A DNA stretch of 64,000 nucleotides. Origin: Hemerocallis citrina (Eukaryota; Streptophyta; Magnoliopsida; Asparagales; Asphodelaceae). The DNA lies in the NCBI GenBank assembly GCA_017893485.1, contig CM030360.1, forward strand, positions 6,126,467 to 6,190,466. The letters are read 5' to 3'. Below, piece by piece: positions 22,437-33,566 of this stretch (positions within the stretch are counted from its first letter, which is position 1; each line of letters opens with the position of its first letter). A program made the position numbers and the translations under genes. The notes under the pieces were generated by a model that worked only from the letters and a program-made list of their open reading frames with translations, did no database searches and had not been told where the DNA came from.

Positions 22437-23238
22437 GGCTCCATTTGGCATTGTTGTGGGGGCAAAAATGCAGTGAATCATAACTAATTATAAACTGCGG
22501 TAGTAAAACTGTTGTTCGAATGGTGTTTTTTTTTTGTAACTGTTTAGTAATTCTTTTTTAGAAAACTGTTGCGATGTTATAAAAATTTCCCAAATTAAAA
22601 ATTAAAAATATTTTGTAAAGCAATTGACATGTTAAAGAATTTGAAATTTCCTAAGTAATTTTTTTTTACAATTTTCATATTTCTAATTAATTGCATAAAT
22701 TTAGTAATTAATTTTCTATATTTTAATCACATAGAAAATTATGATTTTATGGTTGAGAAGAGAAAAAACGAGCTCTAAAGAGTGAAGAATGAAAAAGACA
22801 CGAGAGAGGAGAAAGAAGGAGAGAAATTTTTTTCCATATCCTCTTTTTGCAATGAAAATAGAATGATGGTGGAAGGAAAATAGGAGGAAGAAATGATTGA
22901 AATGAATTATTTATAAGAAAAAAATAAGATGTAAAATTTTTTTCTTCTTATTAGTTTCCAAAACAAATTATTTTTTTGAAATTTTTGTTTGCTTAAGTTT
23001 AAAAAGAGTTTTTTTAAAAGTAAACATTACAACATAGTCTGTCCTTAGTCTGTCCTTAAACCAGAGACCTTCCTTTAAAAAAAAAAATTTAGAAGCCAGA
23101 GAAAATGATGGTTTTGAAAATCTCTTTGGCCCAAACGAGTTTTTTTTAAAATTGTGATACCCCAAATATTTAGCCCAAACCATTTTTAGTCATTTAAAAG
23201 AAATTTTGGGCTCTCCAAAAGCAATGTCAAACATGGCC
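22437..23238. mobile_element. Tourist-like (PIF/Harbinger) MITE, 802 bp
   Basis: The left end GGCTCCATTTGGCATTG and the complement of the right end, GGCCATGTTTGACATTG, form imperfect terminal inverted repeats. Both sides are flanked by TAA (22,434-22,436; 23,239-23,241), the 3-bp target typical of PIF/Harbinger. A second copy without its left end lies at 24,945-25,578. No transposase is encoded. Confidence 0.65.
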
Positions 23239-23259
23239 TAAGAATACCCTAGATTATTG

Positions 23260-23415
23260 TAATAAATATTGTTTTTTTGTTATTGAAGAAAGCCGTACCC
23301 ACACTTTACCCCGTATATATTAATTGGAAATTTTTTTGTTTAACTGAGATTCGAACTCTCGGTCTATTACTCACTAGCGAAGAGGCTTACCAGTGGACCA
23401 CAATGACACTTGCAA
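23260..23415 (-). mobile_element. tRNA-derived SINE-like element
   Basis: On the minus strand gtggtccactggtaag (A-box-like, about 23,402-23,387) is followed about 30 nt later by GAGTTCGAATCTC (B-box-like, about 23,358-23,346), the spacing of an RNA polymerase III promoter. The body then continues to a T/A-rich end. A related copy lies at 25,600-25,740. It does not fold as a complete tRNA by eye. Confidence 0.45.
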
Positions 23416-23669
23416 TATTCTTTGTTATTGAAACTCGTAAATGAACTAGCTATTGTAAACAATTAAATTGGCCCTCCTCTTAAATTAGCTACAAAATTAT
23501 TTATGTGAAAATTTGAGAGAGTTGCTATGAGTACCCTTAGTTGTACCCAATATTTTAGATCACGTGCTGATGCCTACATGGAATCTAATTGACATAGACT
23601 GCTATGGTATTCATAATCAAATTAAATAAATAATTTTTTTTCCAATCTTTGATTATGTAATTATACATA

Positions 23670-24022
23670 CTAGTAATCTGCACGTGCTTTGCACGTCCTC
23701 ATAATTCTATTTTATAAAGTAAATACTAAGACGTAACTGGCCTCGAACCTGAGACCGCTCTTTACTCATTACATACTCTTTACAAATAACTCCTAGTGGC
23801 ACCAACATTAATTTTGTATGAGTACGCGGCACTTTTGTAAATAATTATGTTGTAAATAAATTTAAACTTTTTGGGTATTATGGTAACTAACAATAGTTGA
23901 GTGAAAGAATGGTTAATATAACTCTCACTTTAAAATGAATGGTTGAGATTAGATGGTTGATTGTCTACAAATTACATGTTGTTTACAAATGACAACCCTA
24001 ACTCTCCCATTATAATATTAGA
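23670..24022 (-). mobile_element. Short non-autonomous Helitron (353 bp)
   Basis: On the minus strand it starts TCTAATATTATAATGGGAGAG after an A and ends CTAG before a T, as Helitrons inserting between A and T do. A perfect 6-bp stem with 3-nt loop, ACGTGC-AAA-GCACGT (23,682-23,696), lies about 8 nt before the CTAG end. A close relative is at 26,131-26,469. No RepHel protein is encoded. Confidence 0.6.
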
Positions 24023-24039
24023 TATCATAACTTGTCGTG

Positions 24040-24497
24040 CCAATTAGATTCCACATAGGATTCCAACACAAGGAGACTATAAATAGCCCCTACGTCCATA
24101 AGTGGTAACCCCAACTCTCCCATTATAAAAAATCGGGAAGTAGAGATAAATCATTATCTTGAAATTGATCCCCAAGGCGACTATGAATAGCCTCTAAGTC
24201 CACAAGAACCTGGTAATCATTATTTTGCTAAAAAAAACTCTCATATTATTCTTGAGTTCTGACCTGAGTGTCGGAGGGACTGTCGCCGGGGTCAAACCCG
24301 GTGTTTCAGACTTTTGCAGGTTAAACGGAGAGATCGTCACCATCAAGATCAGATCCAACGGTGCAGATAAATCAAATTTCAAAAGTCAACATCAGTTGAA
24401 AGCAATCAATACCGGTGAAAGTAAAAAGTGCCAGCTTTTTATTGTTTTAAAAAGAACTCATATCATCTATTTCCTCCACACATAAATTTTCAGCATT
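24040..24497 (+). repeat. Diverged Tat-family LTR, 5' part missing
   Basis: Contains TATAAATA (24,078-24,085), the TGACCTGAGTGTCGGAGGGA block and CGCCGGGGTCAAACCCGGTGT, as in the LTR at 13,038. It ends ttttcagca(tta). It is followed by a primer-binding-like site, so this was a 5' LTR. A Helitron (23,670-24,022) lies just upstream. Confidence 0.6.
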
Positions 24498-24500
24498 AGA

Positions 24501-24518
24501 TTAGCGCCATCAGTGGGA
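24501..24518 (+). other. Tat-type primer-binding site
   Basis: TTAGCGCCATCAGTGGGA matches the site at 13,017-13,034 in position and most bases, directly after the diverged LTR. Confidence 0.5.
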
Positions 24519-24569
24519 ACTTCAAAAAGCAATCCGACCAAACTTCGCCGGTAAAAGCAGTTTTCAGTC

Positions 24570-24930
24570 ATGCCTCCAGAGGGGAAAGACAAAGCGACGG
24601 ACTCAAGCTGACGAGCCAACCCTCTTCCTCCCCCCCTCCTCTTGAGGAAGTCCCTCCTACCATTCATCCGGATCAACTCCTTCAACCGGAACAGCTCCAA
24701 CAACCTACTTAACCCCGCTCCAAGGAGCTTCCACCGGGGCTTCCGGAAGAAGTCAACCCCCTATGAAACACATTGCAGAGAACAGAGGGTCAGTTTATCC
24801 CTCAACACCCTCCACCGTGCCTCCCGAGGCATCTTAACCTCAACAAGATCTTCGTCATCTCATAAACTCTAGATAGAAAGAGTCCGAACGCAAAGGCCGT
24901 TCAAGCAGGCCACAATAAACCAGTAATCTG
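24570..24930 (+). pseudogene. Relic of Tat gag N-terminus
   Basis: ATGCCTCCAGAG begins a reading (MPPEGKDKAT) like the MPPRK start of the gag at 12,965 and is followed by Pro/Gln-rich coding-like sequence with early stops. It is cut off near 24,930 by a Tourist-like repeat copy. Only the N-terminal region remains. Confidence 0.4.
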
Positions 24931-24944
24931 CTAATAGGATTCAT

Positions 24945-25578
24945 CTGTTAAACTTTTTTAAGAAAACTGATGTGACGTTGTAAAAATTTCCCAAAATAAA
25001 TTTTTAAAAATCTTTTGTAAAGGAATTGACATGTTAAAGAATTTAAAATTTCTAAAGTACTTCTTTTCATATTTAATATTTCTAACCAATTTCATAAATT
25101 TAATAATTAATCTTTCTCTATTTTAATCACAAAAAATTATGATTTTAGGGTTGAGCAGAGGAAGAACGAGCCAAAAGAGTGAGGGAGGAAAAAGAGACGA
25201 GAGAAGAGAAATAGGGAGAGAAAATTTTCTCCTTATCATCTTTTTGCAATGAAAAACATAATGACTGTGGAAGGAAAATAGGAGGAAAAAATGATTGAAC
25301 GTGAATTATCTATGAGAATAAAATAAGATGTGAATTTTTTTTTCTTATTAGTTCCCGAAACATATTATTTATTTGATATTTTTGTTTGCTTAAGTTTAAA
25401 AACATTAAAACATAGCATGTCCTTTAAGAAGCTAGACAAAATGAAGGTTTTGAAAATCTCTTTGGCCGAAACGATTTTTTTTTTATAAAATTGTCAAACC
25501 CCTAATAATTAACCCAAACAGTTTTTATGCATTTAAAAGAGATTTTGGGCTCTCCAAAAGTACTGTCAAACAAAGCCT
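24945..25578. mobile_element. Second Tourist-like MITE copy, left end missing
   Basis: It parallels 22,565-23,238 almost throughout, including ttgacatgttaaagaattt and a right end gtcaaacaaagcc followed by TAA. The left terminal repeat is not recognisable where it meets the gag relic. Confidence 0.55.
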
Positions 25579-25599
25579 AAGAATACCCTGGATTATTGT

Positions 25600-25740
25600 T
25601 TTTTTTTTTGAAGAAAGTCGTAGCCACACTTTACCCCGTATATATATTAATTGGAAAAAAAATTGTGTGAGCGGGGTTCGAACTCCCGACATATTACTCA
25701 CTAGCGAAGAGACTTACTAGTGGACTACAATGACATTTAC
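25600..25740 (-). mobile_element. Second SINE-like copy
   Basis: Minus-strand GAGTTCGAACCCCGC (B-box-like) with an upstream agtccactagtaag region parallels the element at 23,260-23,415. It lies in the same position relative to the Tourist-like MITE, so the two were probably duplicated together. Confidence 0.4.
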
Positions 25741-26130
25741 AATATTCTACGTTATTGAAACTCTTAAAGGAACTAGCTATCGTAAAATATCAAATTTGCC
25801 CTCCTTTTAAATAAGCTAGAAAATTATTTATGTGAAATATTAAGAGAAATAATATGAGTACCCCTAGCTATACACAATATTTTAGTTCGTGTGTTGAATT
25901 CCTATATGGAATCTAATTGACATAGACTGCTATAGTATGTATAATAAAAAAAATTAATTAATTTGACTAATCTTTGATTATGCAACTATACATGCAATAA
26001 CTGGTCGGGCCAACTGGTTACACGTAAGAATCCAAAACATCAATTACATTAGCGGGTACATTAAGAAGTACCAATAACATTCCTCTAATGGCTACATAAG
26101 GGCAAAATTGGAAGTCTCATTAAAAAATAA
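25741..26130. other. AT-rich spacer paralleling 23,416-23,669
   Basis: No gene seen. Much of it repeats the spacer between the first SINE-like element and the first Helitron (gaactagctat, gacatagactgctat), so the whole 22.4-24.0 kb segment appears duplicated at 24.9-26.5 kb. Confidence 0.45.
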
Positions 26131-26469
26131 CTAGTAATCTGCACGTGCGATGCATGTTTTAATTTTTTATTTTTTTTAAATATAGTTAATAATAAGACGT
26201 AATCTGGCCTCGAACCTAAGACCTCCATTCACTCATCACATAATCTTTACAAATTACCCCTACTGGCATAAACTTTTATTTTATATGAGTGTCACTTTTG
26301 TAAATAATTATTTCGTAAATAAATTTGAACTTTGAGGGTATTATTGTAACTAACAACATTTGAGTAAATGAATGATCAATATAACTCCCACATTAAAATG
26401 AATGGTTGAGATTAGATTGTTGAATGTCTACAAATAAAAACGCCTACTCTCCCATTATAATATTAGAGA
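26131..26469 (-). mobile_element. Short non-autonomous Helitron (339 bp)
   Basis: On the minus strand it runs from A|TCTCTAATATTATAATGG to CTAG|T, with a 6-bp stem (ACATGC-ATC-GCACGT, one G-T pair; 26,143-26,157) just before the 3' end. Both ends fit Helitron rules and match 23,670-24,022. Confidence 0.6.
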
Positions 26470-26689
26470 TTAATATATCGTCAGAAATGGTAAGACATCT
26501 CTCTAGAAAACCTAAAGCGACGTGTATTGTGGAAAAAAAAAAAAAGAAGCTAGAATGACTTGCATTAGGAGGGAGTAGAAACTACTCTTGAACATATATT
26601 TATTATTCAAGGGGTTTCTCTCTCTAGGGTTTCTAGGGAGAAATACTCTCCCAAAAAAAAACCAACAAAAAGAAAAGCCCCAAATCTGA

Positions 26690-27180
26690 GTTTCCGGGTG
26701 GCGGCTAGGGTTCGTCGCCCGCCCCACCCCATCTTCTCTCCCTTCTCTCACGCCTCAGCCGCTCCACCCATCGAGCGCCTCCCTCTCGTCGCTCCTCCGA
26801 TCGAGCGATGTTGGTCGATCCACCATCGAGGGTCACGCGCCTTCCGTCCCCCGTCGCCATCCCTCTCATCGCTCATCTAATCGAGTGACAGAAGCCCCCC
26901 TCCCCTGGGCCGTGACCCTGGTAGAGCTCGCGAGGCCCGCTTAGACCCCGTACACATCGATGTTGTCGCCACCTCCCTCGAGATCTTCCCCTCCTCTGTC
27001 ATCGTCGTCCTCCTCTTCGACGCCGGATGCGGCGCCTTCGCTAACACCACCATGTCCATGCCCTCGACACCAATCAAAGTATTCTACTACTTCGATTTGG
27101 AAGTTGAGGTGCTGGTTGAGTATGCGAAGAAGAGAGGGTATATGATGATGGAGGTGCCGGAGTTATAGGCTGCAGTGGTA
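26690..27180. other. GC-rich segment with short open readings, unassigned
   Basis: A CpG- and C-rich block stands out from AT-rich neighbours. Short plus-strand readings look codon-like in places, but none is longer than about 65 codons and I recognise no domain. It could be the 5' part of the poly(A)-ended repeat that follows (27,285-28,010), absent from block A. Confidence 0.3.
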
Positions 27181-27284
27181 GGACTAAATTGGGTTTGGGT
27201 TTATTTCATCTACACCATCGGTTTTATTGGAGCTAGAACTCCCTCTACCGACGACCATAGTCTTCGAGGCAACACCGTCATTAT

Positions 27285-28010
27285 GCCCTCATCATTGAAC
27301 CTGATGTCCAACACAACCGCCCGTTATGGCGATAGGAGAAGGTGATGCTTCAATTATTTGGGATTCGTTTTGGGTTCTTTTGATTTAGAGAGTGAGTGGG
27401 AGAGTGAGTGAGTGAAGATGTTGCTCCTCAATACTCTATGTTGGTGTTTGTCTGTATATGTGAGAAATCACTGGAGAGAGCAAGAGCGTGAGAGATGCGA
27501 AGGTATCCTTTTCACGGCTCTCTCTTTGAATGCGGTTTTGGTGGGGTGAGTGATGTTTGCACGATTGTGGGGGGAGAAGAGAAGATTGGGTTCCTTGGTT
27601 GTCAAAATCCCGTCTGTGGGGTTTGGGCCCAAAGAAGGGGTCCCCCTACATATGAATCGGCAGGGTTCGGTGGGTGATAAAATCCTGCCTGATGAGCTTC
27701 AGGTGGGTGTGCACGTATCGTGGAGGCAGTGTACCAAGCTAAATTGACGTGCATACAATTTTGCTGGGCCGAGCTTTTTGTTTGGGGCCAACATGTGGTC
27801 CATTACAATTTTAGAGGAGTAAGTTTGTCCTCTTCGATAGTGTGTGATGATTATCGGTTTGTCGGCCCACCCTTCAGGGTTATTGGAGGGATCTGTTATT
27901 TGTATGGGTCATGTTGCTTCATGTTTTATTTCCTGTTCGTAATTTGTATATTTTGTTAATTTCTTATTAATGAAACAGGGTGGCCATATTCCACCTTTTC
28001 CTACAGAAAA
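27285..28010 (+). repeat. Poly(A)-ended repeat, copy in block B
   Basis: Parallel of 16,545-17,281, ending taatgaaacagggtggcc and an A run. In both blocks it is followed by the same catatatttattc and cacttctcacaaag sequence, so it predates the block duplication. Confidence 0.5.
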
Positions 28011-28314
28011 AAAACATATATTTATTCGAGCACTTCTCACAAAGTAAGCACTAATTTCTTGTTAAAAAAAAGGTTTCAATTTAGTTTTAAATTGAAGGCC
28101 TCCAAATGAATGGGAAAAAATGGGAAGCAACAGTTTTGTGATACATAATTTGCTTTCACTTTAGTGCATCAAAACAAAATATACATTCAACCACAAGAAG
28201 TATTTCTCTACACTAAATATGTTTCATTACATGCATTTTTTAAAATAAAAACAAAAGCTTCGCAATGATTGAAAAAATAGATGATACTTATTCAAAATTA
28301 TCTTTCTTTATTCT

Positions 28315-28451
28315 TGATAAAATTAGGGATATGAAAATATTTTTTATTATTGATTGAATTGAGTACAATATGTCTCCTATATATAGGAGAGAAGAGAATA
28401 CTAAACCCATACATTATTCAATGTGGGACTAAACTAATCTATCATCTAACA
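28315..28451 (-). repeat. 3' LTR of the TRIM-like element
   Basis: 137 bp with the palindromic TATA region CTCCTATATATAGGAG. Almost identical to 30,786-30,922. Confidence 0.85.
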
Positions 28452-28782
28452 CCCCCTCTCAAACTCAAGTTGGTTCAAGCAACAACAGTTTGGAATACTG
28501 ATGATGTTGATGTGGAAGGAACGGCAAACTGTGATGCACAAACGGTGCTTGATGGCACATGTGACGGAACTGAGATGTAGACTGATGGGATCTCACCCCT
28601 GACTTGAGACATAGTCGATGATGGGATCTCACCCCCTGACTTGAGAATGGTCATTGATAGGATCTCACCCCTGACTTGAGAATTGTCGATGACTGAGAAC
28701 CGGATGCTGATAACACCCCCTCTCAAAATCACGATCTATCAACCAGAGTGAGTTGACGATCTGGATGTAGAAGCACAAGAAC

Positions 28783-29790
28783 TTGCTCCCTGATGCACCA
28801 CGAGAAGATTTGAAAATAAAGATTGATAATATTGTGAAGCATCCTTCCAGGTCAAGAGGAAACCCCAAGTTAGAAGTACTTTTGAAAACATTCATTGTAT
28901 TTCTTAGAGTTTGGCAACTTATATTTCCTTCTAGAATATACTGTTGGTATTTTGGCACTTCGAAACAAATATATAATTTTGTAATGAAAATATTATTTAT
29001 TATTGATTGAATTGAGTACAATATGTCTCCTATATATAGGAAAGAAGAGAATACTAAAGCAATACATTATTCACTGTGGGACTAAACTAATCTATCAACT
29101 AACATCCCCTCTCAAACTCAAGTTGGTTCAAGCAACAAGAGTTTGGAATACTGACGATGTTGATGTGGAAGGATCGGCAAACTGTGATGCAGAAACGGTG
29201 CTTGATGGCGCATGTGACAAAACTGACAAGTAGACTGATGGGATCTCACCCTTGACTTGAGACACAGTCGATGATGTGATCTCACCCCTGACTTGAGAAT
29301 GGTCGTTGATAGGATCTCACCCCTGACTCGAGAATTGTTGATGATTGAGAACCGGATGCTGATAACACCCCCTCTCAAAATCACGATCGATAACTGAGGA
29401 TGACTGAGGATCGTCAGTATTCCAAACTCTTGTTGCTTGAACCAACTTGAGTTTAAGAGCGGGTGTTAGATGATAGATTAGTTTAGTCCCACATTGAATA
29501 ATGTATTGGTTTAGTATTCTCTTCTCTCCTATATATAGGAGACATATTATACTCAATTCAATCAATAATAAAGAATATTTTCATTACAAAATTATATATT
29601 TGTTTCGAAGTGCCAAAATACCAACAGTACATTCTAGATGGAAGTATGAGTTGTCAAACTCTAAGAAATACAACGAATGTTTTCAAAAGTACTTCTGACT
29701 TGGGGTTTCCTCTTGATCTGGAAGGATGCTTCACAATATTGTCAGTCTTTGTTTTCAAATATTCTCGTGGTGCATCAGGGAGCAGAACTT
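28783..29790. repeat. Large inverted repeat inside the TRIM-like element
   Basis: The left arm (about 28,783-29,158) and right arm (about 29,410-29,780) are reverse complements over about 370 bp, around a spacer of about 250 bp. Each arm contains a partial LTR (about 28,986-29,104 and 29,464-29,588). The left arm's outer part also forms a direct repeat of 28,452-28,735 at 29,105-29,388. A transcript across it could fold into a long hairpin. Confidence 0.75.
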
Positions 29791-30099
29791 GGGGTTTCCT
29801 CTTTCTATACACAGGTGCCAGAGGCAACAACTACCCAGTAACAAACAATTTTTATTATGCACAAAACAAACAGTTCCTGAAGAAATGGTATTGTGCATCC
29901 TGATCTGGGTACAATACAGGCCAATTCTGTAGGAAGAGCGAATAAAGAACCTCCAGTCCCTTCTTGTAGACCTATGGCCACTGCAGGAGCGACAACGGTC
30001 GCTGAATGTGAGGAAGACATTCCGCCTGATCCAAGCAACCTTCTAGTATCCCATATTTTTTTCTTATACCTGCATGTCTTGGTAGTTGGTACTGTGGTA

Positions 30100-30300
30100 G
30101 AGAGAGAGTAGGAGACGAACGGCGACAACAGTAGAGGGAGAGGCTCACGGCGATGACGGTAGAGGGAGAGACGAACGGCAACGGCACACTGCAAACACAG
30201 TTAGGGGAGAGCTCGGCGCACGACGACGACGGTAGATGGAGAGGCACACGGTGAAAATGATAGAGGGAGAGGCGAACGGCGACGGTCGATTGGGCTTGGG
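30100..30300. repeat. Degenerate GACGGTAGAGGGAGAGG repeats
   Basis: About six irregular copies of gtagagggagaggc with gaacggcgac within the leader region of the TRIM-like element. They account for the Leu/Ser-rich minus-strand open readings here, which I do not call genes. Confidence 0.6.
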
Positions 30301-30772
30301 GGAGAAAGAGAGTCGTTTGCGACGGGCCGATTTGGCTTGGGGGAGAGAGAGAGAGTGGACAATTAGGGGATAGAGGGATCGATTTCGCGTCGATTAGGGA
30401 AGAGAGAGAGAGAGAAAGAAGCACTACGTTTGGGGAAAGAAACGATTAGGGTTTGGGGAAAGAGAGGGGGTTTGGATGCATGGCGGAGGAGGCGGAGGAA
30501 GGATCGAGATGCGAGAGATGCCATTGATGGATCTTGATTGTGGTTTTGCTTTGAGATTCTCGCAGATCGATTGAGTGGAAGGGGTTTTAGGGTTTAGGAA
30601 TTTGATTTGATTGGGAGAGGAAGAGGGATGACGGCTAGGGTTTTGGAGGAAATTAGAGTTTTGGTATTTGATCGGGAGCGGAAGAGAGATGTCGGGAGGT
30701 GGAGTGATTCCAGACGAGAACCACTCCACCTCGACGACGGGGATAAATTAGTATAGGCCTTATAGAACGATA

Positions 30773-30785
30773 GGCTCTGATACCA
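30773..30785 (-). other. Primer-binding site (initiator tRNA-Met)
   Basis: Minus-strand TGGTATCAGAGCC adjoins the LTR end with no spacer. Confidence 0.8.
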
Positions 30786-30922
30786 TGATAAAATTAGGGA
30801 TATGAAAAGATTCTTTATTATTGATTGAATTGAGTACAATATGTCTCCTATATATAGGAGAGAAGAAAATACTAAACCAATACATTATTCAATGTGGGAC
30901 TAAACTATTCTATCATCTAACA
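30786..30922 (-). repeat. 5' LTR of the TRIM-like element
   Basis: 137 bp, TGTTAGATGATAG to TTTTATCA on the minus strand. TSD ATTCT on its outer side. Confidence 0.85.
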
Positions 30923-31208
30923 ATTCTTTACATGCATTTTTTTGTAACTGTACATAGCAAAAGACCACAGGATTAAGGAAACCAGAAAAGAACGATAGTC
31001 ATGTAGTGTTCTTCTCATGGTTTCCTTATTCAATTTTCATTCAATCTTTTGTACTGTTGCATACTGATGGACATAGCACAAACAAATATTTTATTTCGCT
31101 TTGTCATATTTTTCCTTTCTCTATCTCTTTCCCTTCAACTCGATCGTTCTCTTTATTAAGCAACTCAACGATGAGAATGCGCGCGGGAGGAGGAGAAAGG
31201 GTACAAGC

Positions 31209-32111
31209 TCAGTAGGGCCACTCCTCTGGAAGCAAGAGCTCAACTGGGATTTCAGGCAAGGGCTCCTTGGGCGAGGCTTCTGCTGATGGCTTCTCCATTT
31301 TCCTGATCTCCGCTTCTTCGCTTCTAGAGTACATTCTAGGATCAAATGGTGATGGCTTTTTAGCCTTCATCGGTCGACCTATATAATATTTGTTTTGCAA
31401 TCAAATTGTACGCGTCACAAAAATATCTAGCAAGAACAATTTGACACGATATTAATTAATTACTTACTGGTCACTTACCATGTATCATCAAATTTGAAGT
31501 TGAATCAACTTGCAACTGAGGGATGAACACTCCAGTCCCTCCCCGCCTGTTAATCGCAACGGGAACAAACAGAGGAGGCACTACGCTAGGAAAAAACTTA
31601 TATACATTGCTCGTCGGACCTGATCCATTGCCGTTATCCATCTGAAATTCATATATATATATAAGAAAACTCCATTAATTTGTTAACCCGTACGTAAATC
31701 TAGAACTATTTTAAGAAGAAATGCAAACATCAATTCGAACCAGATTAAACTGTTGGACGACATAATTAGGGTAAGAACCCCAGTGAAACACTCCAGTTCC
31801 AGCATACTTGTTGCTTGGCCCAACAGGACTAGTGACACCAGTTTTAGCTGGCTTATTGCTTGGCCCTGACTTAGGTATCCAATACCCACTCCTCCTCGAC
31901 CCGGTTCGACTCGAGGGCTGCAAAACCTATATATGTAGATAGTGGATATCAGAATAATTACGAGACACACAATTTTTTTTTTAAGTTTACAATGGAAAAA
32001 AAAAAGGTAATATACTGGCTTAACGGGTGGTGGGGCGGGTTTCTTTGTGTTTGGGTTAGAATCTGATAACCCAGAAGCCATTGGTTTGATGTGGTTTGAT
32101 CGTGACGCCAT
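31209..32111 (-). CDS. Small four-exon gene, copy B: 201-residue protein with two GTGVF motifs
   Basis: Exons on the minus strand: 32,111-32,016, 31,917-31,741, 31,641-31,479 and 31,378-31,209, with introns of 98, 99 and 100 nt. Donors are GTATAT, GTTCGA and GTAAGT; acceptors end GCAG, TCAG and ATAG. The same exon phases as copy A give 201 residues; the extra three (KEP after AEASP) are in exon 4. Motifs KPAPPPVKP, GTGVFHWG, RRGGTGVFIP and LLLPEEWPY are all kept. No stop or frameshift, so this copy should be expressible. The TATA region is at 32,180-32,191. Function is unknown; a weak resemblance to plant TIP41-like labelled proteins is from memory only. Confidence 0.72.
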
Positions 32112-32360
32112 CAGATGAGAGAGAGAGAGTGAGAAAGACTGATGAGATAGAAAAAGATAGGAGTGAGAGAAAATTGGAGTAAATATATATAGCAGTGAGG
32201 TGGTAGGGGTATTATAGTAATTGTGAATGGATTTTCTTTTGCTTCAATTGTAAGCTATTTGCAAGGAAATCATATCACCAAAAAAATGTGAGAATTAATT
32301 ATAACCATTGGATCGGTGTCATTTGGGTATATAATATTAATATTCCAGCATTTTACTATA

Positions 32361-33566
32361 GGGCAAAAGCCAAAATACCCCCCCAACGTTTGGCCCTAGT
32401 ACAATATGCCCATATAACGTTTGAATAAATACACTAAACCCATTATTCCGTTAACTTAACTTATTCCATTAAGTTAGAATTATTGAATTACCTTTCTACC
32501 CTTACCCTTTCATATCTCAATCTCTTCTTTCTTCCTTTCTTCATTCATTTTTCCTTATTTCATTTTTCTCTATTAACAACGATTTATTCGACAATGATTT
32601 CTTTGAGACAAAGTACATGAAGAGAGTTCTATGAAACCATTGCACACTAGAAAACCAAGATCTTAACTTTAGTCCTTAAAATTCAAATATCAACAGAGAA
32701 AACATCTGCAGTAAATTTAATTTAATAAAAAGAAGAGCCCTTGTTTGATCGAGTAAAACTTCTTACAAATTTCAAACTAATCACAAAAAATTTGACAAAA
32801 TAAAATATCAAATCAAATAATTTAACATATCCCATCCCAAATTCATAATTGGATTGACATGTTTGTCTAATTATTTAATGACATTATATTCATCAAAATT
32901 GATATCATAATGTGAAATTTGGAAGAAGGTCCACACCTGATCAGAAACTTTTTTAAAATCAAATTCAAGTCGCGGCCAACATTTATACTGTGGATATTCA
33001 AATTGTAAAGGACAATCTGAAAGTAACAACCCTTTCCCTCGTTTCAAAATTATAGTTGTTATAAAACGAAGCCTCTAAGATTACCAAGAACTTTTGATAA
33101 ATGAAGAAGTTCCATGTGATATGACTTGCTAATTCTTAAACTGCCACAGGCAATTTCATAAACGTTCGTGGATCATTACATGACCAATGAAACAATTTGC
33201 ATGGTTCATTTGTTCCTTTTGCAAACAGATATTCATGTGAAAATTAACTTGTTTAATCTTGTTCATTCAATAATACGTATACACTACTGTAGCATCCCAC
33301 TCTTCTAAAACGTTCGTGGACCGAAGAAATCGTTGTCGAATAAATCGTTGTTAATAGAGAAAAATGAAATAAGGAAAAAGGAACGAAGAAAGGAAGAAAG
33401 AAGAGATTGAGATATGAAAGGGTAAGGGTAGAAAGGTAATTCAATAATTCTAACTTAGCGGAATAAGTTAAGTTAACGGAATAATGGGTTTAATGTATTT
33501 TTTCAAACGTTATATGGGCATATTGTACTTAGGCCAAACGTTGGGGGGGTATTTTGGCTTTTGCCC
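32361..33566. mobile_element. Mutator-type MITE with long terminal inverted repeats, 9-bp TSD
   Basis: Ends GGGCAAAAGCCAAAATACCC and its complement. The inverted repeats extend about 245 bp (32,361-32,605 and 33,322-33,566) with few differences. TTTACTATA flanks both sides (32,352-32,360; 33,567-33,575), a 9-bp duplication as made by Mutator-like transposases. Blocks A and C lack it. The 715-bp centre has no ORF I can support. Confidence 0.85.

Larger units (their letters stand above)
28315..30922 (-). mobile_element. TRIM-like non-autonomous LTR retrotransposon, 2.6 kb, TSD ATTCT
   Basis: Two 137-bp LTRs (28,315-28,451 and 30,786-30,922) read TGTTAGATGATAG...TTTTATCA on the minus strand. 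They are flanked by ATTCT (28,310-28,314; 30,923-30,927). The primer-binding site TGGTATCAGAGCC (30,785-30,773) directly adjoins the 5' LTR and matches initiator tRNA-Met. The polypurine tract GAGAGGGGG (28,460-28,452) adjoins the 3' LTR. No gag or pol was found, so it depends on proteins from elsewhere. Two further LTR copies lie inside, one inverted. Confidence 0.85.

Noticed and set aside
29805..30839. Minus-strand Leu/Ser/Pro-rich open readings of up to 150 codons
   Set aside because: They come from GA-rich repeats in the leader of the TRIM-like element and match no gag or pol.
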